DNA from: Lophius americanus
Taxonomy: Eukaryota; Chordata; Actinopteri; Lophiiformes; Lophiidae
Direction: 5' to 3'
DNA: 64,000 nt
NCBI GenBank assembly: GCA_037951165.1
Contig: JBBDHG010000097.1
Span: 4,840,001 to 4,904,000, forward strand
Shown here piece after piece: positions 48,701 to 62,600 of the stretch; positions within the stretch are counted from its first letter, which is position 1; each line of letters starts with the position of its first letter. The position numbers and the translations under genes were made by a program. The notes under the pieces are model-generated. The model searched no databases. It had not been told where the DNA came from and was given only the letters and a program-made list of their open reading frames with translations.

Positions 48701-51700
48701 ATAAATCAATCCTTTAGAGCAAAAGTGTGAGAAGTAGGTGAAGACAGATGAGCTCACCTGACACACTGATGTTATGTTGACATTGATCATATTTGTGACG
48801 AACTGAAACAGAAAGAACCAGTCAGCTAAAAAACTCCAAGATCAAATCTTTATACAGAACGCTGTGAGACAACGATAAATCCTTTTGCCACATGCTTAGA
48901 TGGAGGCAATTATTTTGACACTGTGCTGTAGAGTACCTCATGTGCAAATAAAGAGTAAACTACAAAACTCACATTTTCCAGATCAGAAATGTTGAGGTAG
49001 TACTCAGGATAGGAGTAGGACACGCCAACATTGTTGACTGTTGAGGACAAAAGATGAAAAACACCAATTAATGTGTTGTTTTACAAAATACAGGTTGATT
49101 ACACTTCCTCCACAAGGTGGCAGCAAAAGCAAACAAGATAAAAATCAGTATTTACTCCATAACCACACCTTACAACCAGTGGAGCCTGAATGGTAAAAAA
49201 TGAAAATGAACAAAGAGTTCCTTAAATTTTCCACAAACAAAGTATAGTTTGAACTTCACATCTCAGGGTCCAAGTCCCCCAAACAGGTTAAACTGGAGTA
49301 TAACGCCAAACATATAGCATCAATTTGGGTATCACTGTCAAAATAATGATTGACAGTCAGCACAACCTCAAATTTGAAAAACGTGCTCCAAAAACTGTCT
49401 CCTTCACTCGGCATCCCATTCACTACAATTTCATGATAATTCAACCCGAACCTGGAAACGACCCCGTTGAACAATGAGCAAATTTGCTCATTTTAAAAAA
49501 AAGAAAAAGTCAAACATCCTAGTAGGTTTGAAACTGCTACAATGAATCTATTTGGGAGAAACAATGAGAGTTCAGACCATCTCATTATCTCCACAAAATG
49601 TGTTGTATGAGTTCAACACACATCACTGAACTGCACATGCTTCTTTCACTTTTCCAGGCCTAAATTTCTCTACTCCAAATTTCTTTTGAGTTAACGTGAC
49701 AAAATTCAGATGCTTTCAGGGTTGTGTGAAGGGGAAAAAATAAAAGATAAATCTGATTTTGGTCCTTGATCGGATTCATATCTGGTTCATGACCACACAA
49801 CTTCAATTACAATCGTCATATCACTATTCATGTACTTTGGGGTGTCATGTCGACCAATCTGATCAAAAATAGTCAGTCTTGTGATGTCAGCATAACCAAA
49901 ATCATACCTAGAAAGGTGGTTTGCCAACAGTTGAGCTGTGGCCAAACGGTCTCTGCAAGGTTTTGAATGCGACACACTCCATACCATTAAGAACAACAAT
50001 TTTTATTATGACCAAGCTTTTCACCTCCTGCTGCAAACAATGGACCTCTTTCTCTCTGTATACATGACAGGTGCATGTTCAATTTTTACAGGGTACTTTG
50101 TCTTGTGCAGGCATTGAACACTAAGATTTGCAGCAATACTTGTTCTTAGTGTGTGAAAATGAGACTGAACTTTCTTTCCCCCCCCTCCAAACATGCTAAT
50201 GTGTCATCAGTTAATACATTAGAGGATTGCACAATTATTGTGAAAAAAATAATAAAAATCAGCTCTTACCAAGAATACCAATCTCCAAACCAGTCAGTCC
50301 TTCTTCGATCTTGGAGTAGATGTCAGCCCTGCCAAAGTCAACTGCAATGGTCTTTGTTTCCACTTTAAACTGCTCCTCTGTGAGGGAAGAAACAAGAGTC
50401 CATTACTCAGAGGGTAACAGCAATATCTATGCGTGGAAAATGGGAAAAGACGCACGTTTGTGATCATTCACTAATGCATTCATGTGTTTCAAGTCTGCGA
50501 TGATCACTTGGCCAAACAGAGCAATCCCCTGCTTCACACCCTGCATCCATTCAAGTGATTGGACCGTGAAACCAGCCATGAGACTTTGAGACTTAAACGT
50601 AAGATGGCGCTGTGTACCAAGAAACAAACTAGAGCGTTCCTCTCCCCCACCATTCCTCCTCTGTCTGCTTTTTCTTCATGTTTGAACAATAAATTGTAAT
50701 TGCTGCAGGAACGTCAAAGACTCATTTGGCTTATAGGTGGTGTAGAGAGTTAGAAGAGGAAAATTCCTGGTACGTGCCTTGTGATAAAGACTCGTAGCGT
50801 GTTAATTATCACAAGACAAATTCACAGGGGTGTGAATTAAGAAAAAAAAGGCATGAGTTTGGGGCATCCCTGAAATCAATTTTCAGTTCAGATCATTTAT
50901 GGACTCAGATGTTGTGATGAATATGCCAAATAAAAATAAAAATCAGGTGACATGGTGAGAAAGAAGAAGGGTTGAAAAATTGGAGGAATTATTTGTGGTA
51001 GTCAGGTTGATTCGATCAATAGTCAAATGAGATGAAAGAATTGAGAGCCATTGCAATTATAGGTGGAGCCAGGTGGGTTTTTCAGGGTATATTGTAAAGA
51101 GGGCAGTTTTGTTAGACTAAATGTGAGGGAGGAGTGCCACAGTTTGGCAAGCCTCACTCCGCTCGTGACTACCCATCAGCCCCCTCTGTGGACTTGTCGC
51201 ACGACTGGGGGAAATTGCACTGTGGGAGACGTCAGAGACGGATGGAAACAGAGAAAGTCAGGGAGAGGTTACCATTTGATCAGGGGGCCGATTTACTATT
51301 CAATTTACCTCTATTATAAGCTGGAGAGGCCGGCATAGATGAAAGTTTCCTTTATACACATGCTCTGCTTCATTTTCTCGTTTCTATCTGTTCGCTTGAA
51401 TCAGATGTCCAGTAGAAACAGACCAGTTTTTCTTCTGGGCCACTAGTCTTTTTAATTTAATCAAGCCAGATCTTACATCTGTCTGTCATAAAACTTAGGG
51501 AGAGAAGGTGAAACAGTCTGCTTTGTGGGCTGTTTGCTTCCAATGCAGCAGCACTCAAACAAAAATGGGGTTTATCTGCTAGAATAATCCTAACTAGCTA
51601 AACTATTCAAAAGGACAAATTATCCAAGTGTTTTTGAAATGAAGTGCCACATCTCTGTTGAAACACTGAACAGCATGAAACTTCTAAAGTATACTTATTC

Positions 51701-54700
51701 TAACTCTTATATTCCTATCTTAAGACTCCATTACAAATCCATGTGTTTAGGATGTGACCCTCTTGAGGACTGGGTATGGAAGCTGATAAGGTGGGATGTT
51801 GCGCTGTCTGCCCATAGACCCTTCCTCACCGGCCTACTCACATTACATTCAATCCGACACAAGTTTCCATGACACAAACTTACCAATTGACTTGGCGACA
51901 TCATCCAGTTTGTGCTGAGTGCGACTGATCAGCATCACGGCAAATCCTCGACGAGCCAGCTGGAAATGAAATATCAGTGAGTAGGAAGCACACAAATTTG
52001 GTCATTGAGTATATTGAGGGGAATTTACAGTGTTGGCAACTGTACAGGGAAGCAATTAATAATTAAAGTTTCCGCCTAACTTTGTATATGCTTTAAAAAG
52101 CAAAGATGACATCATTGAAAATGTATCCACATGTGTGGCCTCCGGGAGAAAGAAAAGCTCCATGTGCTTTTAACACAATTTAAAAACATGCACTTCAAGA
52201 GAATAGAATTATCTTTGTTCCATGTTCAATTGACAGTATCTCTACATAAATATTGTTATGCCTAAAAAGCCCATTACTCATAATATCCTTGGTAAAATCG
52301 TTAGCTAGTGAGGCGAGACAAACTTATTGACCCAGTAGCAACAGTTTGAGTCAAAGACCCAATCTGATTATCATAAAGCCAGCAAACATGTACGGACTAC
52401 ACGTGGCAGAGTAACTCCATTTCATCATGTGCTTGGTACCCCTATACGAGCTCATGATGACGAGCTTATATTGACGTGTATGTGAGGGCTCTTTTCTACG
52501 TTAATAGGCCTGTAGGAGTTCTACCCTACAGTGACCTATGAGTGAACACCGTGTGTGCGTGTGCATGTGTGCGTGTATGAGTCACAGTCGTTCCTGTGAA
52601 GGAAATAAAATAAATAAGTGTCCAGGAGCCTTACCTCCTCCGCGTAGGATTTCCCAATTCCATCCGTGGCTCCCGTCACAACTGGAGAAACGGGAAAGGG
52701 AAAGAAAGCGGTGAGCATAAGTAATAGGTGGCAGGGGTCAAGTCAATTTCTGTTCCAGTTCAGGAGTAAGTGATTTTAGGTCAAATTCTCATCGTAAAAA
52801 GACAGAATTCTGTTTAAGAAATGATCTGATTGAAACGGGTTTCACTATTCGTCATTTCAACCCACATAAACCTGCCAGCCCATCTACTACATGTGAAAGC
52901 GGAACATCACCTTTGTTCAAAAGTGTGTGACACACCTTCACATCAGGTTTCGCCACTTGCATTTATCGTAACGACTCACAGCCCTAATATGGCGTATTGG
53001 CTACAGACAGATTAGGGAGGCAGAGTAAGGATTTCCCCTGAAGCAAATCCATTGGCAGGAACAACCTGTGATAATAAGTTGCAATTTATCTTTAGAAGAT
53101 GGGTCTATCATCAAAATGAGTTAGATTTCAGAGCCGAGACACAGAGTCAAGTACCAAAGATTAGGCAGCAAAGACAAAAGAGGGGATTGAAATTGTATAG
53201 CGGCCGAGATAAAATGGTATAGATTGATCGGACAAAGACAGACGACAGTATTGGATTGACAAAGGCCTCAAGAGGCACCGAGAGCAGCTCTTCAGCTGTA
53301 AAACCATCATTTTCAAGAACTAGCACAGGGATTTTCTTCTTTGAATTACTTAGAGGTTAAATCAGGTGTAAGCGAGACGATAATTTAGAAGCGAAAATGG
53401 TGGAAAAGTACAAATATTTGGAAAAAATAAGAAAGATCTTAAAATGTAGCCATCACGACAGGGAAACAAAGACCAAGAGGGGATCTGATGTTCTTCTGTG
53501 TTCAGAGTTCTCCTCACCTTGTCAAGCAAGCAGGGCTATTTTTAAACTACCCATCAACCCCAGCTCCTTCTTGACTGACGAAGGATGGGGTGAGATAGGA
53601 TGGATGAAAAGAGGGAGGAAAGGAAAGAAGAACAAGGGAGGTCAGCGGTGGTGGTAGGGAAGGATTTGGATACCCCAAAAAATAAAACCACATGCATAGT
53701 TGGGCATCGTGAATATATTATCAGCAAAGCTTGATGAATGATTAATGGAAGTAGAGGACATTCTCTGGCGAAGAGCAGGAGGGCAGGAAAAAGACTCCAA
53801 GATGAGAGTGGGGGATGCAGGGAGGCAGGAGCGATGACGAACATGGAGTTGGAGAAAAGGAGGAGGGTGAAGTGGGGTAGGGTGGGTGAGGGGAGACGGG
53901 AGGGGGTGAGAAGGGATCCTAGGGGCGGCTAAAAATAGAACTGGAGCGAAGCAAGAGAACGAATGAGTCGAGGAGAAAGAAACAGGATAGAGATGGAGGA
54001 GAGGAGCAGGAGGGGGGGAGACAGAAGAGTGAATGACAGATGAGGAGTGAGCGCAGGAGAGAGTACCACAATGTCAAGAGTGAAAAGAGGGTAGAATCTC
54101 TGGTTATTTTCAAATCTCCCCTGTGTTAAGAATGAAATGGTCCATAGCAGAAAAGCCTCAATGGGCTTAGGCTGTACCAAATCAGGCTCCGGCTGCAGAA
54201 GCAGGTGGAGACGGAGAGGCAGGGAGAGGCTACATTCAGCGCGAAGTAAAATGGCTGAGGGGGAAGAAAATAATCAAATCAACATAAAGATAGCTTATTC
54301 TAATCAAATCTAGTGAATCTTTTCTTTAATGAGCTATAGAGTTGATTTCTTATACAAATTCAGATTTAGCTACAAAAATATGACTGGAAATATTAGATAT
54401 CATGGCAGTCTGTTGAAACCCATAAAATGGCACACACAAGGGACAGGAGAAGAGCAGGAAACTATTCTCCTGTTTAAGATTGTGGTGAAATGACATTACA
54501 GATTAGGCAGCAACATGTTTTGTGACAACTTGTAGCGACAAGTGAGAAGAAGCTGGAACATATAGAAAGCCATCTATGATCCTTTCCCAACTAGTTCTGT
54601 CAAACCTTAGAGGAATAAATGACAGACATCAGCTGAAGCAGAACTAGATAGAACAAAATATATTAAATGCGTCAAGAGGAAGCTCATTGCGCTGACCACA

Positions 54701-57700
54701 TTCCTGTCACACCAGGAAAAACAAACGCATATCCCACAAAATGGCAGTTGAGATGCATGTAGATCCTCCGTATGACTGAATGTCAAGTGCAGAGAAATGC
54801 ACCATGTGACAAAATACAAAGCAGCACCGACTGAACTTTGCTTTAACAAAGAGCAGCAGGGAAGGAAGCAGTTTGCGCTTAAATTGCAAATGTTGCATGA
54901 CCTCAGGAACTTTAACATGACAAAGGAATGTTCAAACACTGCATGTCTTGCATTATACACAATGAAAGCAGTGCTGATCCTAAAATTACTATGAGAAGGT
55001 TTTGGTCTGATCTTCCATTTACCTAGAAATGCGCATGATTAAACTGTGAAAGACCTATTCTGCAGGTTTGTGTCATTTGATAAGTGTTGTTTGCCCGTTA
55101 GGGCGGAGTCTTAATATAAATGGTCTTAAAATAATATTAGGCCATTACTCTAAAATGTGCAAATCAAGTAAGAACCAGTATAACAATCAACCTACTTTTT
55201 ATGATGAAGTCACTGATTTTTTCCAGCTCTGCCTGTTCAAACATACTTTCTATTTGTTTTAACAGATAAATACAATTTTAAAAAAAAACACGACTTAATC
55301 AAAGTTAAATAGAAGAGTGCAAAACATTGGTAAGCGATTTTGTCAGGTGGATGGAAAGCGGGATGAAGTCTATGATGGCGCTTGTAAATAATTTCAACAT
55401 CCAGTTCAGTGGAAAGCAAAGAGTTGTACAAAAACAAAAAAGCGACCGAACATCAAAACTCAGGACTTATCAATTACCTCTTTAAAGAACATTGAATTTT
55501 CCATTGTGCATTGTCCCCCACCCCCAAATCCTCATGCTGTACTTATGAATGACTGCACTCCTCCCACTCATTATATAATAGTACCATTTTCTCAATAAAC
55601 GTTGTGGAGGGAGTGGGCAAGAGTGAAGTGTGTATGATGGGCTGGTACAATGGGTCTGTACAGAGTTTGAAGATTATAGCTTCCGAGTAGCTGTAGGCCA
55701 TCATTAGGTCATACCAAACTAGAATATTCTGGGACATTTTAATCCAAGCAACATAATATCATTTATGATGAAACACAGACTATTACCAGCCAGGTCTGAA
55801 ATATAACAGAAGGTGGATGCCATTTTTATAAACTTGTAATCACGTGATGTTAAGCTGGACGACGCAGAAGTAAAGATGCCAAAACACATACAAGTGCTGC
55901 CAGCCGCAATTAAATCCCCTCCCGTGACCACTCATCACATCTCTGAAGAACTCAGATGTAATGCAACAAGGATGCTCTACGTAAGCAAGCACGTGACGGA
56001 CAGCAGCGCCACTGACGCTCAAAGACGCACGGCGAACTGACAACAAAGGGTGGATGCGTGTTGATGTGGCACCCACTTGTTAGACAGATATGCGCAGGGA
56101 AAATTAAGGGAAGAGGAATGAGTGAGGAATCGAATCCATGCCTGCGTGTGTTGTTAGGTAGGAGATGTGCCCCTCATTCATTCGTTCATTCATTCATTCA
56201 TTCGAAGAACTGGTCCACCATGCTGGCTCTGAAGCATCCTGACGGGGGCGCATTTGCACCACAGCTCTGCTGTGCTTAATGCTGCCGATCACGTCCGAAG
56301 GCATTGACATCCCCCATCCCTTTCCGTCTCCCTCCCTCCTCAGCAGTGGAGCAGCCTCTGCTGCTGCCTGCTCACTATTCTGAGGGTCTAAAAAAAGCAG
56401 CAGGAGGAGTAAAAATAGCAGAGCGCCTGCACTGCCTCGTCTGGGAGCTGCCTGCCTGCCGCAGCACCTGAATACCAACAAGATCCCCCACCACCACCAC
56501 CAACACGACCAGGCTGCTGCTACATCCTCATGCCTCCATCTAAACACCACTGTTGGCAGGGAAGAAGCACAGAAGACCCAATGTGAGGGCTAATGGAGAT
56601 AGAACCGAGTGGAAACCCCTTTCCGCTCATGCTTGGGAAGAATCTTGGATTAACCTGAACTGAATGAAAAGGCAAACATTAGGATGAACATCTCATTTGG
56701 AAGTCAACATAGAGGTTCTGAATACAGATACTAACATGAAGTAAAATAAGAGGTTCTAGTGTTTAATTCCCACAGACTAAGTGTTGTTTTGGAATAATCA
56801 ACTTCCTTTGCAAAGAGAGCAAGCTAGAACTCACACACACCTTACAACACACACACCTCAATTAAGATTCTCAGTGAGGAGAGACTGCGGTCCTTGTATG
56901 CCCCACTCTCATTACATACTGTTATGTAATCTGTCGCACCCCAAACTCCCTATCAATGAGCAGCCCCTCCTCCCTCAGAGAGAGGAAAAAGATGGGAGGG
57001 AGGGATGCAGCAGAAGATCTAACCCCCCCCTCTCCAGAATACCATTCTCAATCCACCTACCTCCATATTCAAACACACATGCACTTTGCTTTAAATAGAG
57101 GAGGAAAGTCACATGGATAATATAAAAGTCAACAAAGATAAAGCTTAATCGGGTCGGGGGGGGGAAATGAAGAGCAGGGAGGGTGAATGCCAAAAAAAAA
57201 GAATGTATTTCAGTACTGCCCAAGATAGAATCAGCATCTGTATTTTGGTACAGAGCAAACATTTCCATGCACCCCCCCCCCGCGGTATATTGCCTGTCTC
57301 AAAAGTCCATAGTTTCTTTCAGCACTTTTGCTAGGGTGATTTATGAGAACTTTGATATTTGGCCAATAAGGACAGACCACATTCAGAGGTTTTCATGTCC
57401 AACAAGACTGACAGCGGGGGATTTCCCTGAGTCCGTCCTCCCTCCTGAGGGAAGGAGTCTAAATAATCACTGCTGGTGGTAGGTGTCAGAACCTGGTCAC
57501 CTGTTGTGCAAGTTCCAACTGTATTTTTGACAGTGGATTAGCTTGATGTGTAGATTGTTTACAAATATACCCTAGTGAGACTCAAATTTGTCCATCAGAT
57601 TGATGCTGCCATGAAATATGCACCATGGTTCTCATACAACGCCAATTCTAACTCTGCACAGATGTCTAAAGAAACAACACTCACCTGCTAAATCATTTCA

Positions 57701-59664
57701 GAAACTTTAACCAGACAATATCTATATATCTCTATCTACACAATAAATCTATATCGAAATATTATAAGTACATGACTTCATTCTTCTACTGCTAAATACT
57801 ACAAATGGTTGTACAAGTACAAATGCTTACATTGCTGCACTTAAAGCAATTTACGTAAACTCCCTACACGTTAACACAAATATCTGTACTTCCTACGCCT
57901 CACTAAAATCAGTCCTGTTATTTTAGGGAAAGTACATAATATCATAAATTATAATATGTTCTTTGTCTTTGTTCTTGAAGTCTGATTTATCTGCAGAAAA
58001 GGCACCATTTCTGGGTTTTGTTGAGGTAGTCACACCGAAACAAGATTCCAACAACCACACTGTTACCCAAGGAATTTAAGTTAATGTCAGAGTTTCAAGT
58101 GATGAAAGGTTCTGAAAAAAAAAGTCAAACTAGGATTATTTGCTTCTCAATTAATCATTCGAACATTATCAGGGCAAACAAAATACAAAACACACCCCTC
58201 TCCCAGTTTCTCCCATTTAGAGGCTCATTGCTTTCATTTATCTTTTCATTTTAAATTAGTCACATTTTTTGCGGAGTGAACATCCTGTATAGAGTTTTTC
58301 CAATAGCTCTATTGTTGATGTTTCTGTATTTTATATTTAGCTTAGATTGATGTCGAGTTCTATGGTATGCAACAGAATAGCAAATCAGAATTCCTAGTAG
58401 GTGTTTCTCTTGCTGTAAGAAGATGCAGTTCATCTGAGAAAATGATCAGTTGAAAATGTAGTTATTAGATAAAAATCATATTGAAGATAAAAATCTGACA
58501 AATAGCAATCAAAAATAAACCATTGTCAGATTTTAATCTCTGCCATGGCCAGAAAATCCAAAATAAGAATATTAGAAAATATCCCCGTAAAGCAAAATCT
58601 TGGTGCTTGAGAAGCGGCTGTATTACATCTTTTGAAGTTATTATTTCACTTGATTATCACAAATAGACTTACATTCAGTCATAAAAAACAAAATGAGAAA
58701 TATTTGAAAGGAGAGAGATGGAGACTATGTGAAAAAAGAAATTGGAAAAGAACAACATGCTCTGAGGAAAATGTAACTGTAGCTTGAAAGACAGTGGGAG
58801 ATTTAGAAAAAAAAGCTACACACTAGCTGGGGGAGTTGGGTGAGATGGAGTGAGAGAGGGGGGATTGAGAAGAGCTTGAAAAGAGAGATGCAGGGGATTC
58901 TTTCCCTCTTTTTTTCTTACCCAGAATCCATGGCTCTTGCACGTGTCACAGAGCATGTTTCTCACATGAACAGCGGTGGTCTCCCACCCACACACACATA
59001 CATACATACACTCTCACAAAGCACTAGGGGGAAGCACATTCACAAGCATGAGGTGGAGACCCTGCCTCAATTGAAATAGACAAATTTCATTCACATATGC
59101 TTTACTGTGAATGAAGCCCGATTCTATTCATAAAAAAACTGAATTTATTCTCCTAATTACTACCAAACATCACAAATACGTTACTCCTGGAGACCTAACT
59201 CAATACCTGCATAAACGCTGACCCAAGCCTTTGTCACTCTGGACTGATGAATGGTTGCATCTTCCTTATATAATTGGGCTATTTTCTTAATAAAACTCTG
59301 TCAAAGGGAGGAGGAGGAGCTTCTAAGATCGCTACATCGCTTCCCCCCCCACCCTTGGAAAATGCTCCCTTTGGTATAATCTACATCCCTATAATGGAGC
59401 TTCACTCACATGCAACAGAACAGACACTGGCTCCCATATGTAATACAAGATGCTGGAGGCTTAAAGTTGAGAGCAGAGAGGACTGAGCCCTAATACACTT
59501 TAGGCTGAAACGCCGGAAATACATATTGTATAAAACGTACCCAAAAAAAACATTAAAATCAAGAATCAAAATGTAAATGCGAAATCCAGATCCATACTCA
59601 CTGCTGAAATCTCCCTTTTGCTAAAAATTAAGGACTAAAAAATATTGAAAGATGAAAATATGTA

Positions 59665-59698
<34 letters not shown>

Positions 59699-62600
59699 GT
59701 GGGGGTTGCAGCACAGTGCGGTAGATAGGCATGGGATGAGAAGACATGCTGCAGTGATGCTGTTCTGCCACTAGGAGTCCCATCATCTAAGGGGAAGACA
59801 AGCCAATGGCAGAGGAACTCCAGAGGAATCCCTGTTTTATCTGAATGAGAGGGCTGCATATCACAACAAGAAAAATGCGCTCAAATGCAAATTTAGTCCA
59901 CTCCGATGAAAGATTAAAAACTTTTATCTTCTATAGTTTTAATAGATATAGCGCAAACTTTATTTCATCAGCTGGCACACACTTAAACCGGTATGACCAG
60001 AAAAAAAAGGATGTCGTACTTCTTGCAACATATGCCATGCGGATTGCTAAACACAGCACATGTTTAAGTACTGATGTAACTTTTCTCTAGAAAGCACATT
60101 ATAAAAAATGTCTTGTGTAAAGTAAAATATGCATCCCAAGGAATTTTCATTCATCCAATATCTTTCATTAAAATATTAAGATACTAAGATAATAAAATAC
60201 TAAGATTATTATTGAGTTCAACTACAGCAAGAACTTATTAACCAATATCTGACTACTTTCAACTCTTCAGTGATACATCATTTGATTAAATAGAAAGAAA
60301 ATGTTAAAAAAATAAGTAAATATCAGACTTCAAATGTCACCTAATGATAATGAATATCATCTTCTATGGGTGGATGCATTAGTTTAAGGTTTGTGCTAGA
60401 ATCGTAAAGTATTGTTAAACTGCACTGCTCATTGGGAAAGAATGGATGTAGAATCAATAAGAACTGAAAATGAAAATCCAGCCTATATGTGGATCAGTAA
60501 CACCAGGCTAGGAAATAAAAAAAAAAATAATAATTAAACCGTTAGATAGGAATCTCAAGTTCTTGCAACAAGTTCCATGACTTTAATGGAAAGTGATGAC
60601 AGGTAGTCAGACCACTGAAGCACGTGGCTCATTACACCAGTGCTAAACCTTGCCTGACCGGCACATCTGGTCCAACCAGCTGAGAAGAATACATCATCGC
60701 TAAACTTTGTACTCATTCATCTTTCACGACTCCAACCGTTGTGATTAGAAAAGAACTTTCGACTTGTCGGACTGGCTAGTGGAAACTAGTTTCAGGGAGT
60801 GGTTTGCAAGTTAACGTGTTTATTTTTAAATGTTACAAAAGAATAAATGATGCAGATGGGAAAAAGCTAATGAATTTCATGAATGCTGTGATATTTGAAC
60901 TATTAGATTTGAACGAACTGATTTATTTTTTTATTGCTGGTTCAGAGTTTTTAAAACAATTGAAATTGTAATAATGCAATTAGAATTATTCAAATATAAA
61001 CTTTGTGGCAGAACTGAGTATTAAGTAAAGTTTATGAACATGCGTGTGTATAGAAATGCTCCAAAGCAGTAAGAAAAAATATTTTAGAGCTTGCTTAGAG
61101 AAATCCATACATTTGAAGCAGAGATCCATCACTAATAGAATTATTGAAATATCATTAAAATGTAACCTGTGTGCTAAAATTGTGTTTAAGTGTATTATAT
61201 ATTCTAATCCAGTAAAAAAAAAGTTGAAATTGTGATATGTCACACAAAAACAGATTCTTATCTCACTATTATGTTTGCCTAATCATGCTATGTGCAATAA
61301 AAAGATCTGGAGTACAAACCTATTAAATCATTTTGTGTTATTGGCGTGAGCAAGGGAATTCTCCAATCTAAGATATTGCGGGTGCTGGAATGAATGGGAG
61401 GGGAAGGGAGGCGGGGGTGGGGTGGATCAATGTCTATATGACAAATTGATGACGAAGCGATGAACAAGCGCATGACTCATCGGTGTGCTCCGGTATTCCT
61501 CCGCATAGACCATCAGGACCACAAGCAAATGTACATTAGTTATTCCTAAAAGCGTGCTACCTTTGCATAATACACTTCATTCCGGATTATGGCGCAACAG
61601 GCTTCAATTAAGAATTCACGAAAAAGGACGATTTTGTGGCAAGGTCCGTCAAAGACACATTCATTCACAAAATATTATAAAAAAACAAGAATTCCAATAA
61701 TCCGGGTCGTCTTGTTTTTGAGATTATCAACCTATCCCGACGTGAAGGGGAGCGCTCAGAAATTGCTCAGCAAGAGGCTCCAGACGCAGCAGTCTCCAAA
61801 TGAGAGACTGGAGAAGTGGGTCAAGCCATGGCAGGACGATTCCGGGGAGACTAGACTCTGACAAACCAACATAGACTTCAAACTCGCCCACATTTATCCA
61901 AGAAAGGTGACAAAGTACGTGTAAGAGTCAAATTCGGCTAAAGGCATTTGGATGTGCTCCACATATATGTAAGGCAAACGGAGTGGGGCAGGCAGTGGTG
62001 GGAAAGAAACCGACGACACGAGCAAAAGGACGACTGTGATGGTGTACTATTCTAAAATTAAGTTTTGGATTTTAACCTACCATGGTTTATTCGAGGGTAT
62101 AAGAGACACGAAAGTGGTTCAGACGTAGGTCGCGTTTTTACTGGGTTTGTCCTACATAATGAGGATGGGCTAATATGGTTTAGTAGTGCGCTGCTGAGAG
62201 CTCACCCACATAAAACAGCTCTCAAAAGTGCGCGTAGCCTGCGCAATTTGGCTCCTGGCTCCCCAATGTGAGGCATCCACTTAAGCCTCCTGGTGTGGGT
62301 AAAAACGCTGACACGAGCCCCTGGAAAGCAGCAGGCAGTGCTGTGGTTGACGCCAGAGAATAAACCAATTGAGCTAATAAGGACCATTATCATGCCGGTC
62401 AATCAGCTGCTTACCTGCGCATGTTACGCAACACCACCCTCCCCTTGGATTAAGTCACAAAATCTGCCAGAAAGCAGCTCCAATAGTGTGTCAAAGTGAA
62501 GTTTGAGTGTAATAACCCAATTTTGTGATTTGTGCGTCGAGTGCACCTGCTTTTGTGTCTGCTGCCCTCTTCACGGCAGTCATGAAGGTGGCTTGAAATT

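Noticed and set aside
49256..49474. Minus-strand frame of 72 codons between hsd17b12 exons 4 and 5
   Set aside because: It is not in the SDR protein, and the exon joins around it are complete without it. Possibly an unclassified repeat.
53554..54180. Minus-strand Leu/Ser-rich frames of 64-96 codons
   Set aside because: They translate the purine-rich tract's complement and have no domain.
56194..56550. Minus-strand frame of 118 codons with Trp and Leu runs
   Set aside because: Low complexity in a GC-rich intron patch; Leu and Trp runs come from CAG- and CCA-type repeats. An alternative first exon of hsd17b12 was considered, but no matching protein start or donor was found.
61589..61861. Plus-strand frame of 90 codons in hsd17b12 intron 1
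   Set aside because: It has no recognised domain, splice context or promoter. An open frame of this length is expected by chance in 64 kb of six-frame sequence.
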